A stretch of DNA of 42,459 nucleotides, taken from assembly GCA_030269625.1 (NCBI GenBank), contig JAJDFZ010000013.1, positions 1 through 42,459 of the forward strand, given 5' to 3'. Position numbers and translations under genes: made by a program. Position 1 is the first letter of the stretch; each line of letters begins with the position of its first letter. The notes below the pieces were generated by a model. The model saw only the letters and a list, made by a program, of their open reading frames with translations, made no database searches and was not told the DNA's origin. Origin of the DNA: Oxalobacter sp. OttesenSCG-928-P03 (GTDB lineage: Bacteria > Pseudomonadota > Gammaproteobacteria > Burkholderiales > Burkholderiaceae_D). Of the stretch, positions 35,365-42,459 are shown in pieces.

Positions 35365-35583
35365 ACAAAGTCCCGAGTGATATTTTTTTCCGGTTTGCCG
35401 TTTTACGCGGTTCGGTAAGGATAACTGATTTTTAGGAAGAGTGGCATTTAGTCTCGACCCTCATTCATTCACCTGATGCAAAGCTGCGTTTTACAGGCGG
35501 CGGATTGATGAGAGCTGAGCCGGGGTAATGCAATTTCCTGTATCGAAAGCCAATGATGAAAGCAAGTGCGCCAAACGTCAATA

Positions 35584-35607
35584 CGGCCGGGTAAATCTAA
35601 CCGGCCG
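35584..35607 (-). terminator. Hairpin downstream of rho
   Basis: CGGCCGG (35584-35590) pairs with CCGGCCG (35601-35607), a G+C-rich 7-bp stem 28 nt after the rho stop on the minus strand. No T-run follows (TATTGACG), so it is a weak terminator candidate or an mRNA 3' stabiliser. The rest of the gap 35365-35634 shows nothing convincing. Confidence 0.4.
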
Positions 35608-35634
35608 CAGGGTGCAGAATCAGGTTGTCGGCGG

Positions 35635-36897
35635 CTATCCGCCCCGGCGCATCAGGTCGAAGAATTCCGCATTTGTCTTCGTTGCGCGCATCTTGTCGAG
35701 GATGAACTCCATTGCCTCGATTTCATCCATACCATACAGGAGCTTCCTTAAAATCCAGATCTTCTGGAGGATATCCGGCTTGATAAGCAGTTCCTCGCGG
35801 CGGGTTCCCGACTTGTTGAGGTTGATGGAAGGATAGACGCGCTTTTCAGCCAGGCGCCGTTCCAGATGGACTTCCATATTGCCTGTGCCCTTGAATTCTT
35901 CGTAGATGACATCATCCATGCGGCTGCCGGTTTCGACAAGAGCGGTTGCGATGATGGTGAGCGAGCCGCCTTCTTCAATATTGCGGGCGGCGCCAAAGAA
36001 ACGCTTGGGACGCTGCAGGGCATTGGCATCGACACCGCCTGTCAGCACTTTGCCCGATGCCGGTGCCACGGTATTGTAGGCGCGTGCCAGGCGGGTGATG
36101 GAATCGAGCAGGATGACCACGTCCTTTTTCATCTCGACAAGGCGCTTGGCCTTTTCCAGGACCATTTCCGCCACTTGGACATGCCGGGTGGCCGGTTCGT
36201 CAAACGTGGAGGCAACCACCTCGCCACGAACCGAGCGCTGCATTTCGGTGACTTCTTCAGGGCGCTCGTCAATCAGGAGCACAAAGAGGATGACTTCCGG
36301 ATGGTTGGCGGTAATGGCATGCGCCATATGCTGCAGCATGACGGTTTTGCCTGACTTGGGCGAGGCGACCAGAAGACCGCGCTGTCCCTTGCCGATCGGC
36401 GCGATCATATCGATGATCCGGCCGGTAATGTTTTCATTGGCGTTGATATCCCGTTCGAGATGCAATGGTTCATCCGGGTGCAGCGGCGTCAGGTTTTCAA
36501 ACAGGATCTTGTTTTTTGAAGCCTCGGGCGCAGCGCCGTTGACCTTGTCCACCTTCACCAGCGCGAAATAGCGTTCGCCGTCCTTGGGCGTTCTGACTTC
36601 GCCTTCGATGGAGTCACCTGTGTGGAGATTGAAACGGCGGATCTGGGAGGGGGAGATATAGATATCGTCAGTGGAGGCCATGTAGCTGGCATCAGGAGAG
36701 CGGAGGAAGCCGAAACCGTCCGGCAGGACTTCAAGGGCGCCATCTCCGTAGACCTGTTCGCCCGCCTTGGCCCGTTTTTTCATGATGGCAAACATGAGTT
36801 CCTGTTTGCGCATGCGGGCGGCGTTGTCAATATCAAGACTGCTGGCCATTTCCATCAGTTGGGAAACATGCAGGGACTTTAATTCAGATAGATGCAT
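35635..36897 (-). CDS. rho: Transcription termination factor Rho
   Basis: A 420-aa hexameric RNA helicase that terminates transcription. The N-terminal Rho_N domain ([18 protein letters not shown], about 1-48) and the RNA-binding OB fold (about 50-125, [16 protein letters not shown]) are clear. The ATPase core has Walker A ([18 protein letters not shown]), Walker B ([16 protein letters not shown]), the Q-loop region ([14 protein letters not shown]) and the R-loop region ([20 protein letters not shown]). Length is normal and no insertion is present. It lies downstream of trxA on the same strand, a conserved betaproteobacterial pairing. Confidence 0.98.
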   Translation of the reverse strand: MHLSELKSLHVSQLMEMASSLDIDNAARMRKQELMFAIMKKRAKAGEQVYGDGALEVLPDGFGFLRSPDASYMASTDDIYISPSQIRRFNLHTGDSIEGEVRTPKDGERYFALVKVDKVNGAAPEASKNKILFENLTPLHPDEPLHLERDINANENITGRIIDMIAPIGKGQRGLLVASPKSGKTVMLQHMAHAITANHPEVILFVLLIDERPEEVTEMQRSVRGEVVASTFDEPATRHVQVAEMVLEKAKRLVEMKKDVVILLDSITRLARAYNTVAPASGKVLTGGVDANALQRPKRFFGAARNIEEGGSLTIIATALVETGSRMDDVIYEEFKGTGNMEVHLERRLAEKRVYPSINLNKSGTRREELLIKPDILQKIWILRKLLYGMDEIEAMEFILDKMRATKTNAEFFDLMRRGG

Positions 36898-37010
36898 AAT
36901 GTTTTTTTATTTATATAAGACTTTGCGCCAGAGTCTGGCGTGATCAAAAAGAGATAAATGGATAGGGTTGTTATCGGGATGCTGGTGGCAGTGTGACAAG
37001 CCAGGGAGTG

Positions 37011-37031
37011 AGCGGCATGGTGTATGCCGCT
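37011..37031 (-). terminator. Hairpin between trxA and rho
   Basis: AGCGGCAT (37011-37018) and ATGCCGCT (37024-37031) form a perfect 8-bp stem with a 5-nt loop directly after the trxA stop. No T-run follows on the minus strand. It could reduce read-through into rho or protect the trxA mRNA 3' end. Confidence 0.45.
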
Positions 37032-37037
37032 GGCTGA

Positions 37038-37364
37038 TTACAGGTTGCTGTCAATAAACTGTTTCAATTGTCCTTTGCTGAGAGCGCCGACTTTCTGTGC
37101 GGCCATCTGCCCGTTCTTGAAAAGAATCAGGGTGGGTATGCCTCTGACACCAAATTGGGCCGCAATACCCTGGTTGCTGTCGACATCCATTTTTGCCACC
37201 GTGATTTTACCGCCGTATTCGGCAGCGACTTCATCAAGAATCGGCGCAATCATTTTACACGGGCCGCACCAGGCTGCCCAGAAGTCAACCAGAACAGGTT
37301 TGTCGGATTTTAACACGTCCGCTTCAAACGAAGCATCGCTGGTATTAATAATGTTATCTGCCAT
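37038..37364 (-). CDS. trxA: Thioredoxin 1
   Basis: A 108-aa cytoplasmic disulphide reductase with active site WCGPC (Cys33, Cys36), buried Asp27 (LVDFWAAW) and the cis-Pro region RGIPTLILF. It donates electrons to ribonucleotide reductase, peroxiredoxins and sulfate assimilation enzymes. No signal peptide is present. It precedes rho on the same strand with a 140-base gap that holds a hairpin. Confidence 0.98.
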   Translation of the reverse strand: MADNIINTSDASFEADVLKSDKPVLVDFWAAWCGPCKMIAPILDEVAAEYGGKITVAKMDVDSNQGIAAQFGVRGIPTLILFKNGQMAAQKVGALSKGQLKQFIDSNL

Positions 37365-37468
37365 GATTTCCTCGGAATGGGAGGGAAACGTGCCGGACGA
37401 AAAAGCTGCCGGTCAGTTTCAGAGATACACTGCTTTGCCCGCATGAGGCATTTTCATCAGAAAACAGG

Positions 37469-37493
37469 GTATGAATGTGATTCAATATCATAC
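37469..37493. promoter_or_regulatory. Nested inverted repeats upstream of trxA
   Basis: GTATGA (37469-37474) and TCATAC (37488-37493) are inverted arms 13 bp apart, and inside them TGAAT-GTG-ATTCA (37472-37484) is a second perfect palindrome. It lies in the 336-base gap 37365-37700, where no gene is recognisable. It could be an operator for trxA (minus) or for a plus-strand transcript ending at 37672. Confidence 0.3.
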
Positions 37494-37625
37494 GACTGTG
37501 TTTAACTTTTCAGATGATACATCGAATTTGCCTGAAATTGTACGCGCAGAACACACAGATCGCCTAAAAGAGGCTAAAAATGTTGCAAATAGCGCACACA
37601 CATGCCTTCATGGTACGTTTTTTTC

Positions 37626-37672
37626 ATGCCGGTTCAATGAGAATGAACAAATCACCGGCATTTTTATTTTTT
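37626..37672 (+). terminator. Plus-strand terminator without an evident gene
   Basis: ATGCCGGT (37626-37633) pairs with ACCGGCAT (37654-37661), with an alternative inner GTTCA/TGAAC stem. TTTTT-A-TTTTTT (37661-37672) follows. The T-run is on the plus strand, whereas both flanking genes run on the minus strand. It therefore implies a plus-strand transcript starting somewhere in 37380-37600, or an unusual end for the efflux operon, which stops 29 nt away. Confidence 0.6.
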
Positions 37673-37700
37673 CGTGTATGCCGCCTGCTGTTCTGCCAGG

Positions 37701-39368
37701 TTATGGCGGCGGCGGATTCACCAGTGTTTCACCGGCACTTTGCCCGGCCTGGACTTCAGCCGGTTTTTGCCCGGTTTCCTCGACAGCGGCATTGGCCTCA
37801 GCTGCAGGTGTTCCGGCAGGTTTGGCATCATCTGCCGGTCCGGCTTCAGTCACCGGCTGTTCTTTTGCCGCCGGTTTTGTGTCCGTGGCCGCTTCTGTTG
37901 CCGCTTTTTCTTTCGCAGGCGGCATGGGAGCCGCTTTCGCAACAGTTTCAACCGGAACCGTCGTCTGCTGCAGTCCGCCTCCCAGTGAACGATACAGGTC
38001 AATCGTGTTTAACAGCCGGTCAAGCCTGGCCTGGACCAGCGACTGTTCGGCTGCAAAGTGCTGCCTTTCCGCATCCAGCACATCAAGCGAACTGGAGATA
38101 CCGTTGTCATAACGCGCTTTGGACAGTTTCAGGCGCTCGGATTCCGCTGTCAGTACGGCGGACTGGGCCGTAACCTGTTCATTGAAGAGTCCCCTGGCAA
38201 TCAGGGCATCCGCCACTTCCCGGAAGGCGACCTGGATGGTTTTTTCATACTGCGTGATGGCAATGTTCTTGCGTGCTTCTGCCAGGTCGAGGTTGGCGAT
38301 ATTTCTGCCGGCATCAAAGATCGGCAGCAGAATCTGTGGCGTGAAGGTCCAGGCACTTGAGCCGGCATCAAAAAGTCCGGACAGCGTATTGCTGGCCGTG
38401 CCGCCGAACGCCGTTAAGGTAATCCGCGGGAAAAAGGCGGCACGGGCAGCGCCGATATTGGCATTGGCCGATCTTAACTGGTTTTCATACTGGCGGATAT
38501 CCGGGCGATTGGCGAGAAGATCCGAAGGCAGGCCGGCAGGAATTTCCATCAGGATATCGTCATCCGAAAAATCTTTTGATGCCGGGAGGTTTTCAATTTT
38601 TTTGCCGCCGATCAGGACAGTCAGCGCATTTTCCATCTGGGCGCGCTGACGCTCGTAAGTGACAACAGCGACACGGGCGTTGTGCATGAGCGTTTCATAC
38701 TGCCTTAGTTCCAGGGCGGAGGAGGCGCCGACCTCAAAGCGTTTTTCCGTCAGGTCATAAGTGCTTTTGTAGGCTTCATAGGATTTCTGCGCGAGGTCGC
38801 GCTGCTTTGCCAGGGCCCGTTCGGTCAGGTAAGTCTTGCAGACTTCGGATACGAGGCTGATGTGGGCGCTGCGCTGCGCCTCTTCCGTTGCAAAATATTG
38901 ATAAAGCGCCGCATCCGAAAGGCTTTTTACACGGCCGAAGAAATCGATTTCAAAAGCGGCCAGGCCAATACCCACCTGGTAATTTCCGGTGTTGGCGTAG
39001 CCGGGCGTGCCGGCAATGGAACCGGGCGTTTTTGATCGCTGGGCCTGGCCCTCGGCGTTGATGTTCGGCAGGCGCTCGGACCACTGGATGTTGTACTGGG
39101 CGCGGGCTTCCTCGATACGGAGTGTGGCAACACGCAGGTCACGGTTGTTTTCGATGGCGGCGGCAATCAGTGCCTGAAGACGCGGATCGCGTGCAAATTC
39201 CGTCCAGCCGATTTCAGGAGCAGGGATGGTGCTTTCAGCGATCTGAGCGTGTTCAGGCCATGCGCCTTCTACAGGCGCTTCCGGCCGCTCGTAAGTGGGC
39301 GCCATGCTGCAGCCGGTCAGGATGCCGGCTGCCATCAGGGCAATTGCGCATTGTCTGAGCCTTGTCAT
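37701..39368 (-). CDS. RND efflux outer-membrane lipoprotein (OprM/NodT family)
   Basis: A 555-aa TolC-like channel. The lipoprotein signal peptide ends in the lipobox LTGC with the lipidated Cys20. Two outer-membrane efflux (OEP) repeats follow: about 60-250 (NNRDLRVATLRIEEARAQYN, AFEIDFFGRVKSLSDAALYQ) and 270-460 (LLANRPDIRQYENQLRSANA, LLPIFDAGRNIANLDLAEAR). The family normally ends near residue 465-475. This one continues for about 85 residues of Ala/Pro/Lys/Glu-rich low-complexity sequence ending NPPPP, which would lie in the periplasm. It is 24 nt downstream of the RND transporter gene, so it is the third component of that pump. Confidence 0.93.
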   Translation of the reverse strand: MTRLRQCAIALMAAGILTGCSMAPTYERPEAPVEGAWPEHAQIAESTIPAPEIGWTEFARDPRLQALIAAAIENNRDLRVATLRIEEARAQYNIQWSERLPNINAEGQAQRSKTPGSIAGTPGYANTGNYQVGIGLAAFEIDFFGRVKSLSDAALYQYFATEEAQRSAHISLVSEVCKTYLTERALAKQRDLAQKSYEAYKSTYDLTEKRFEVGASSALELRQYETLMHNARVAVVTYERQRAQMENALTVLIGGKKIENLPASKDFSDDDILMEIPAGLPSDLLANRPDIRQYENQLRSANANIGAARAAFFPRITLTAFGGTASNTLSGLFDAGSSAWTFTPQILLPIFDAGRNIANLDLAEARKNIAITQYEKTIQVAFREVADALIARGLFNEQVTAQSAVLTAESERLKLSKARYDNGISSSLDVLDAERQHFAAEQSLVQARLDRLLNTIDLYRSLGGGLQQTTVPVETVAKAAPMPPAKEKAATEAATDTKPAAKEQPVTEAGPADDAKPAGTPAAEANAAVEETGQKPAEVQAGQSAGETLVNPPPP

Positions 39369-39392
39369 TTACAGTCTCCCTTGCTATTCCTT

Positions 39393-42300
39393 TTAATCAA
39401 TCTTGTCGGGGTTACCTGTGTTGTCCGGGCTTTCTGCAGCAGGATCATCCGTATCCTGTGCCAGTCCGGGGGTCAGTTCCCAGGGTTGCTGGCGGACATC
39501 TTTTGATCCTTCCTGGGTGTGGTAACTGGCATACATCTTGCGTTGCCGCTCGCTGCCGGAGAAGATGCTGCGCACGACCAGGAAAAAGATGGGAACCAGG
39601 TAAACCGCCAGCACGGTTGCCGTAATCATACCGCACATGACACCGGTTCCGATGGCCTGCTGGGCGCCTGAACCGGCTCCACGGGCAATGGCAAGCGGCA
39701 GTACGCCCAGGATAAACGCCATGGATGTCATGATGATCGGACGAAAACGCAGGCGGCAGGCTTCCAGTGTCGAGCGTACCAGATTCTTGCCCTGTGCCTG
39801 CAGATCTTTCGCAAACTCCACGATCAGAATCGCGTTTTTCGCGGAAAGGCCGATAGTGGCAATCAGGCCCACCTTGAAGTAAACGTCGTTAGGCATACCG
39901 CGCGTCAATACCCCCGCCAGCGCGCCGATAACCCCCAGGGGCACCACCAGCATAACGGAAAGCGGGATGGTCGTGCTTTCGTACAGCGCGGCAAGACACA
40001 GGAATACCGCTAGCAACGAGAGGGCGAAAAGCATCGGCGCCTGATTGCCCGAGACTTTTTCCTCCAGCGACTGGCCGGTCCATTCAAAGCCGAAACCCCG
40101 TGGCAATTGCCGGGTCAGGTTTTCCATTTCATTCATTGCATCGCCCGTACTCATGCCTTCTGCCGGTTCGCCTTCAATCCTGACCGCCGGGTAGCCGTTA
40201 TAGCGGATCAGCTGTATCGGTCCCTTGGTCCATTCACTGGTCGAGAAAGCAGAGAAGGGCACCATGGTGCCATCCTTGTTTTTAGCGAAAATCTTGCTGA
40301 TATCTTCCGGCTTGCCCCGCTTGGTGGCATCCAGCTGGACAATGACACGCTGCTGCCGTCCGAAGCTTTCAAAGTCGTTCACATAATCCGAGCCCAGCGC
40401 CACAGAAAGAGCGGCATTGATATCGGCAAAACTGACACCCAGGGCATTGGCTTTATCGCGATCAATGTTCAGTTTGAGCTGGGCGGTATTTTCCATGGCC
40501 ATCGGGCGGACATTTTTCAGCACCTTGCTTTGCCGGGCCATGACCAACAGCTGGTCACGGGCATTGATCAGCGCTTCATTGCCCATGCCGGCGCGATCCT
40601 GCAGGCGGAAAGCAAAGCCGGTGGAAGTGCCCAGTTCGCGAATCGGCGGCGGATTGATCGGGAAGGCAACAGCGTCACGGAACTGTGAAAACTTTGCATA
40701 GGCCCGCTGGACAATGGCCCGGGCGGTATTGTCCGAATCCCTTTCTCCCCAGTCTTTCAGAGTAACGAAACCCAGGCCGCCGTTCTGTCCTCTTCCCGAG
40801 AAGGACGTTCCCGTTACCAGCACGGTATGGTCAACGCCGGGTTCGGTGAAGAAGTGATTCTGGATCTCCGTCAGGATTTCCCGGGTTCTGGAGGCGGTTG
40901 CGCCGCCCGGCAACTGAAGATTGACGTAAACATAACCCTGGTCTTCATCAGGGAGAAATGAGGTTGGCAGTTTCCAGTACATCCAGGCACAGCAGGCACA
41001 GATGGCAAAGTAAATCACCATGTATCGCCCGGCACGCCCGAACATCTTGGCAACCTGGCGTTCGTAGGTGAGCGTCGTGCTGTGGAATTTCCGGTTGAAC
41101 CAGCCTAAAAATCCCTTGCTGCTGGCGTGATGCCCTGCCTCGACCGGTTTAAGGATCGTGGCGCAGAGCGCCGGTGTGAGCGACAGGGCAAGGAAAGCCG
41201 AGAAGGCAATGGAAGCGATCATCGACAGGGAAAACTGCATATAAATCTTGCCCACCGCGCCGCCAAAGAAAGCCATGGGTACGAATACCGCCATGAGAAC
41301 GAGGGTAATGCCGATAATGGCCCCCTGAATCTGTCCCATCGCCTTGAAAGTGGCATCGCGGGGCGAGAGACCTTCCTCTGACATGATGCGCTCAACGTTT
41401 TCCACGACAACAATCGCATCGTCAATCAGAATACCGATGGAAAGCACCATGCCGAACATGGTCAGCATGTTGATGGAAAACCCGAGCGCTTTCATTACTG
41501 CGAAGGTGCCCAAAAGCGCAATCGGGACAACAATCGTGGGAATAATCGTGTAGCGGATGTTCTGCAGGAAAAGGTACATGACCAGGAAAACCAGGAAAAC
41601 CCCCTCGAACAGGGTTTTGACCACTTCCTTGATGGATACGACGACGAAACGGGAGGTATCATTCTGGATACTGTATTCCACGCCGGCCGGGAAATATTCA
41701 TAGAGCTCCGCCATTTTTGCGCGGATAGCGGACATGGTTGCGATACTGTTGGCGTCCGCTGTCGGCATGATCCCGAAGCCGCTCATGGGGGTGCCATCCA
41801 GGTGAGCAAAGGGTTCATACCGCTGGGCACCCAGTTCAACCCGGCCGACATCCTTGATGCGGACAGTCGAACCATCCGGATTGGCACGAAGAATAATATT
41901 TTCAAACTCTTGCGGAGTCTGTAACTGGCCATGTACCGTAATATTGGCGTAAATGGGTTCTTTGCCGGTATTGGGCATGCCCGCCAGCTGTCCGGAAGTC
42001 ACCACGGCATTTTGACCCTTGACGGCAAGACTGACGTCTTCCGGCGTTAGGTTAAGCCCGGTGAGTTTGACCGGATCCAGCCAGATACGCATGGCTTTTT
42101 CAGAACCGAAAATGTTGACGTCACCAACGCCGGGAATACGCTTGATGTCATTGGTGACATTACGCGCCACAAAATCGCCAAGTTCAAACTGGCTTAGCCT
42201 GCCATCGGTGGATGTGACGGCAATAACCGCCAGGTAGTTGCTTCGGGCCTTGTTGGTAATGACACCCTGCTGCATGACCTGCGTGGGCAGACGGGATTCG

Positions 42301-42459
42301 ACCCGCTTGATCCGGTTCTGGACGTCAACGGCGGCCAGTTCCACGTCAGTCTCATTGGTAAAAGAAAGCGTGATCTTGGCTTCACCGGTACTCTGGCTTT
42401 CCGACTCCATGTACATGAGACCGGTAGCGCCATTCATTTCTTCTTCAATCAGCTGGGTG
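39393..42459 (-). CDS. RND multidrug efflux transporter (AcrB/MexB type), 5' end outside window
   Basis: A partial inner-membrane HAE1-family pump. The frame is open to the window edge, and upstream of the first internal ATG it reads TQLIEEEMNGATGLMYMES, matching AcrB at about residue 75, so roughly 70-75 N-terminal residues are missing. Proton-relay residues are present: the Asp pair in TM4 (IGILIDDAIVVVENVER) and the Lys in TM10 (GLSAKNAILIVEFAKDL). TM11-12 blocks (RFRPIIMTSMAFILGVLPLA) and the periplasmic porter and docking regions are intact. A polar C-terminal tail of about 55 residues follows. The membrane-fusion adaptor gene is expected just upstream, outside the window. Substrates cannot be told from sequence. 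Confidence 0.96.
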   Translation of the reverse strand, partial: TQLIEEEMNGATGLMYMESESQSTGEAKITLSFTNETDVELAAVDVQNRIKRVESRLPTQVMQQGVITNKARSNYLAVIAVTSTDGRLSQFELGDFVARNVTNDIKRIPGVGDVNIFGSEKAMRIWLDPVKLTGLNLTPEDVSLAVKGQNAVVTSGQLAGMPNTGKEPIYANITVHGQLQTPQEFENIILRANPDGSTVRIKDVGRVELGAQRYEPFAHLDGTPMSGFGIMPTADANSIATMSAIRAKMAELYEYFPAGVEYSIQNDTSRFVVVSIKEVVKTLFEGVFLVFLVMYLFLQNIRYTIIPTIVVPIALLGTFAVMKALGFSINMLTMFGMVLSIGILIDDAIVVVENVERIMSEEGLSPRDATFKAMGQIQGAIIGITLVLMAVFVPMAFFGGAVGKIYMQFSLSMIASIAFSAFLALSLTPALCATILKPVEAGHHASSKGFLGWFNRKFHSTTLTYERQVAKMFGRAGRYMVIYFAICACCAWMYWKLPTSFLPDEDQGYVYVNLQLPGGATASRTREILTEIQNHFFTEPGVDHTVLVTGTSFSGRGQNGGLGFVTLKDWGERDSDNTARAIVQRAYAKFSQFRDAVAFPINPPPIRELGTSTGFAFRLQDRAGMGNEALINARDQLLVMARQSKVLKNVRPMAMENTAQLKLNIDRDKANALGVSFADINAALSVALGSDYVNDFESFGRQQRVIVQLDATKRGKPEDISKIFAKNKDGTMVPFSAFSTSEWTKGPIQLIRYNGYPAVRIEGEPAEGMSTGDAMNEMENLTRQLPRGFGFEWTGQSLEEKVSGNQAPMLFALSLLAVFLCLAALYESTTIPLSVMLVVPLGVIGALAGVLTRGMPNDVYFKVGLIATIGLSAKNAILIVEFAKDLQAQGKNLVRSTLEACRLRFRPIIMTSMAFILGVLPLAIARGAGSGAQQAIGTGVMCGMITATVLAVYLVPIFFLVVRSIFSGSERQRKMYASYHTQEGSKDVRQQPWELTPGLAQDTDDPAAESPDNTGNPDKID

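Noticed and set aside
37471-38112. 213-codon plus-strand frame starting MNVIQYHTTV
   Set aside because: Most of it is the complement of the efflux lipoprotein tail. The first 60 codons cross the terminator at 37626-37672, which argues for a short RNA rather than this protein.

Overview
The window reads as a chromosomal segment of a betaproteobacterium of the order Burkholderiales. The RNase R start ([14 protein letters not shown]), the accA-tilS and trxA-rho pairs, and the LpxH and PpiB sequences fit the Oxalobacteraceae best. A rubrerythrin fits an anaerobic or microaerobic member such as Oxalobacter. That assignment is inference from protein style and gene order, not a database result.

Layout. 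1-627 is the edge of an integrated element: part of an IS3-family insertion sequence whose end lies at 392 inside a tyrosine-integrase gene, which sits just downstream of a tRNA-Leu(CAG) gene (783-867, minus). 1100-6045 carries rnr-rlmB (4-bp overlap), cysE and a secreted Sel1-repeat protein. 6427-14831 holds two consecutive giant AsmA-like DUF748 proteins (1626 and 1144 aa), followed by a small triple-PsiF-repeat periplasmic protein. 15301-19586 (minus) is a two-gene signalling locus: an HDOD-histidine kinase followed by a REC-PAS-GGDEF-EAL response regulator. 19877-21818 (minus) is ppiB-lpxH-mpg. 22082-30483 (plus) contains a possible leader peptide, cysS-alkA, accA-tilS, lysC-usp and a nitronate monooxygenase. 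30532-30948 (minus) is a rubrerythrin. 31079-35364 (minus) is a second copy of the HDOD-kinase and REC-PAS-GGDEF-EAL pair. 35635-37364 (minus) is trxA then rho. 37701-42459 (minus) is the RND efflux transporter (5' end outside the window) followed by its outer-membrane lipoprotein.

Most notable. The two signalling loci are clear paralogues, but they differ at the phosphorelay. Locus 1 (15301-19586) has an intact H-box, ATP-binding G-boxes and receiver Asp. Locus 2 (31079-35364) has lost the H-box His (Arg instead), both G-boxes, the phosphoacceptor Asp (Glu instead) and one acidic-pocket residue, while its HDOD, PAS, GGDEF and EAL parts remain. This looks like matched conversion of a kinase/regulator pair to a phosphorylation-independent pseudokinase/pseudo-receiver system controlling cyclic di-GMP. 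Second, one DUF748 protein has expanded by tandem duplication of a roughly 90-residue module, and this accounts almost exactly for its extra length over its neighbour. Third, a 14-codon ORF with a strong Shine-Dalgarno sequence and two Cys codons precedes cysS, preceded in turn by a terminator-like hairpin.

Everything else is mostly conserved housekeeping: RNA decay and modification, cysteine synthesis and charging, lipid A, fatty-acid and aspartate-family synthesis, base-excision repair, transcription termination and drug efflux.
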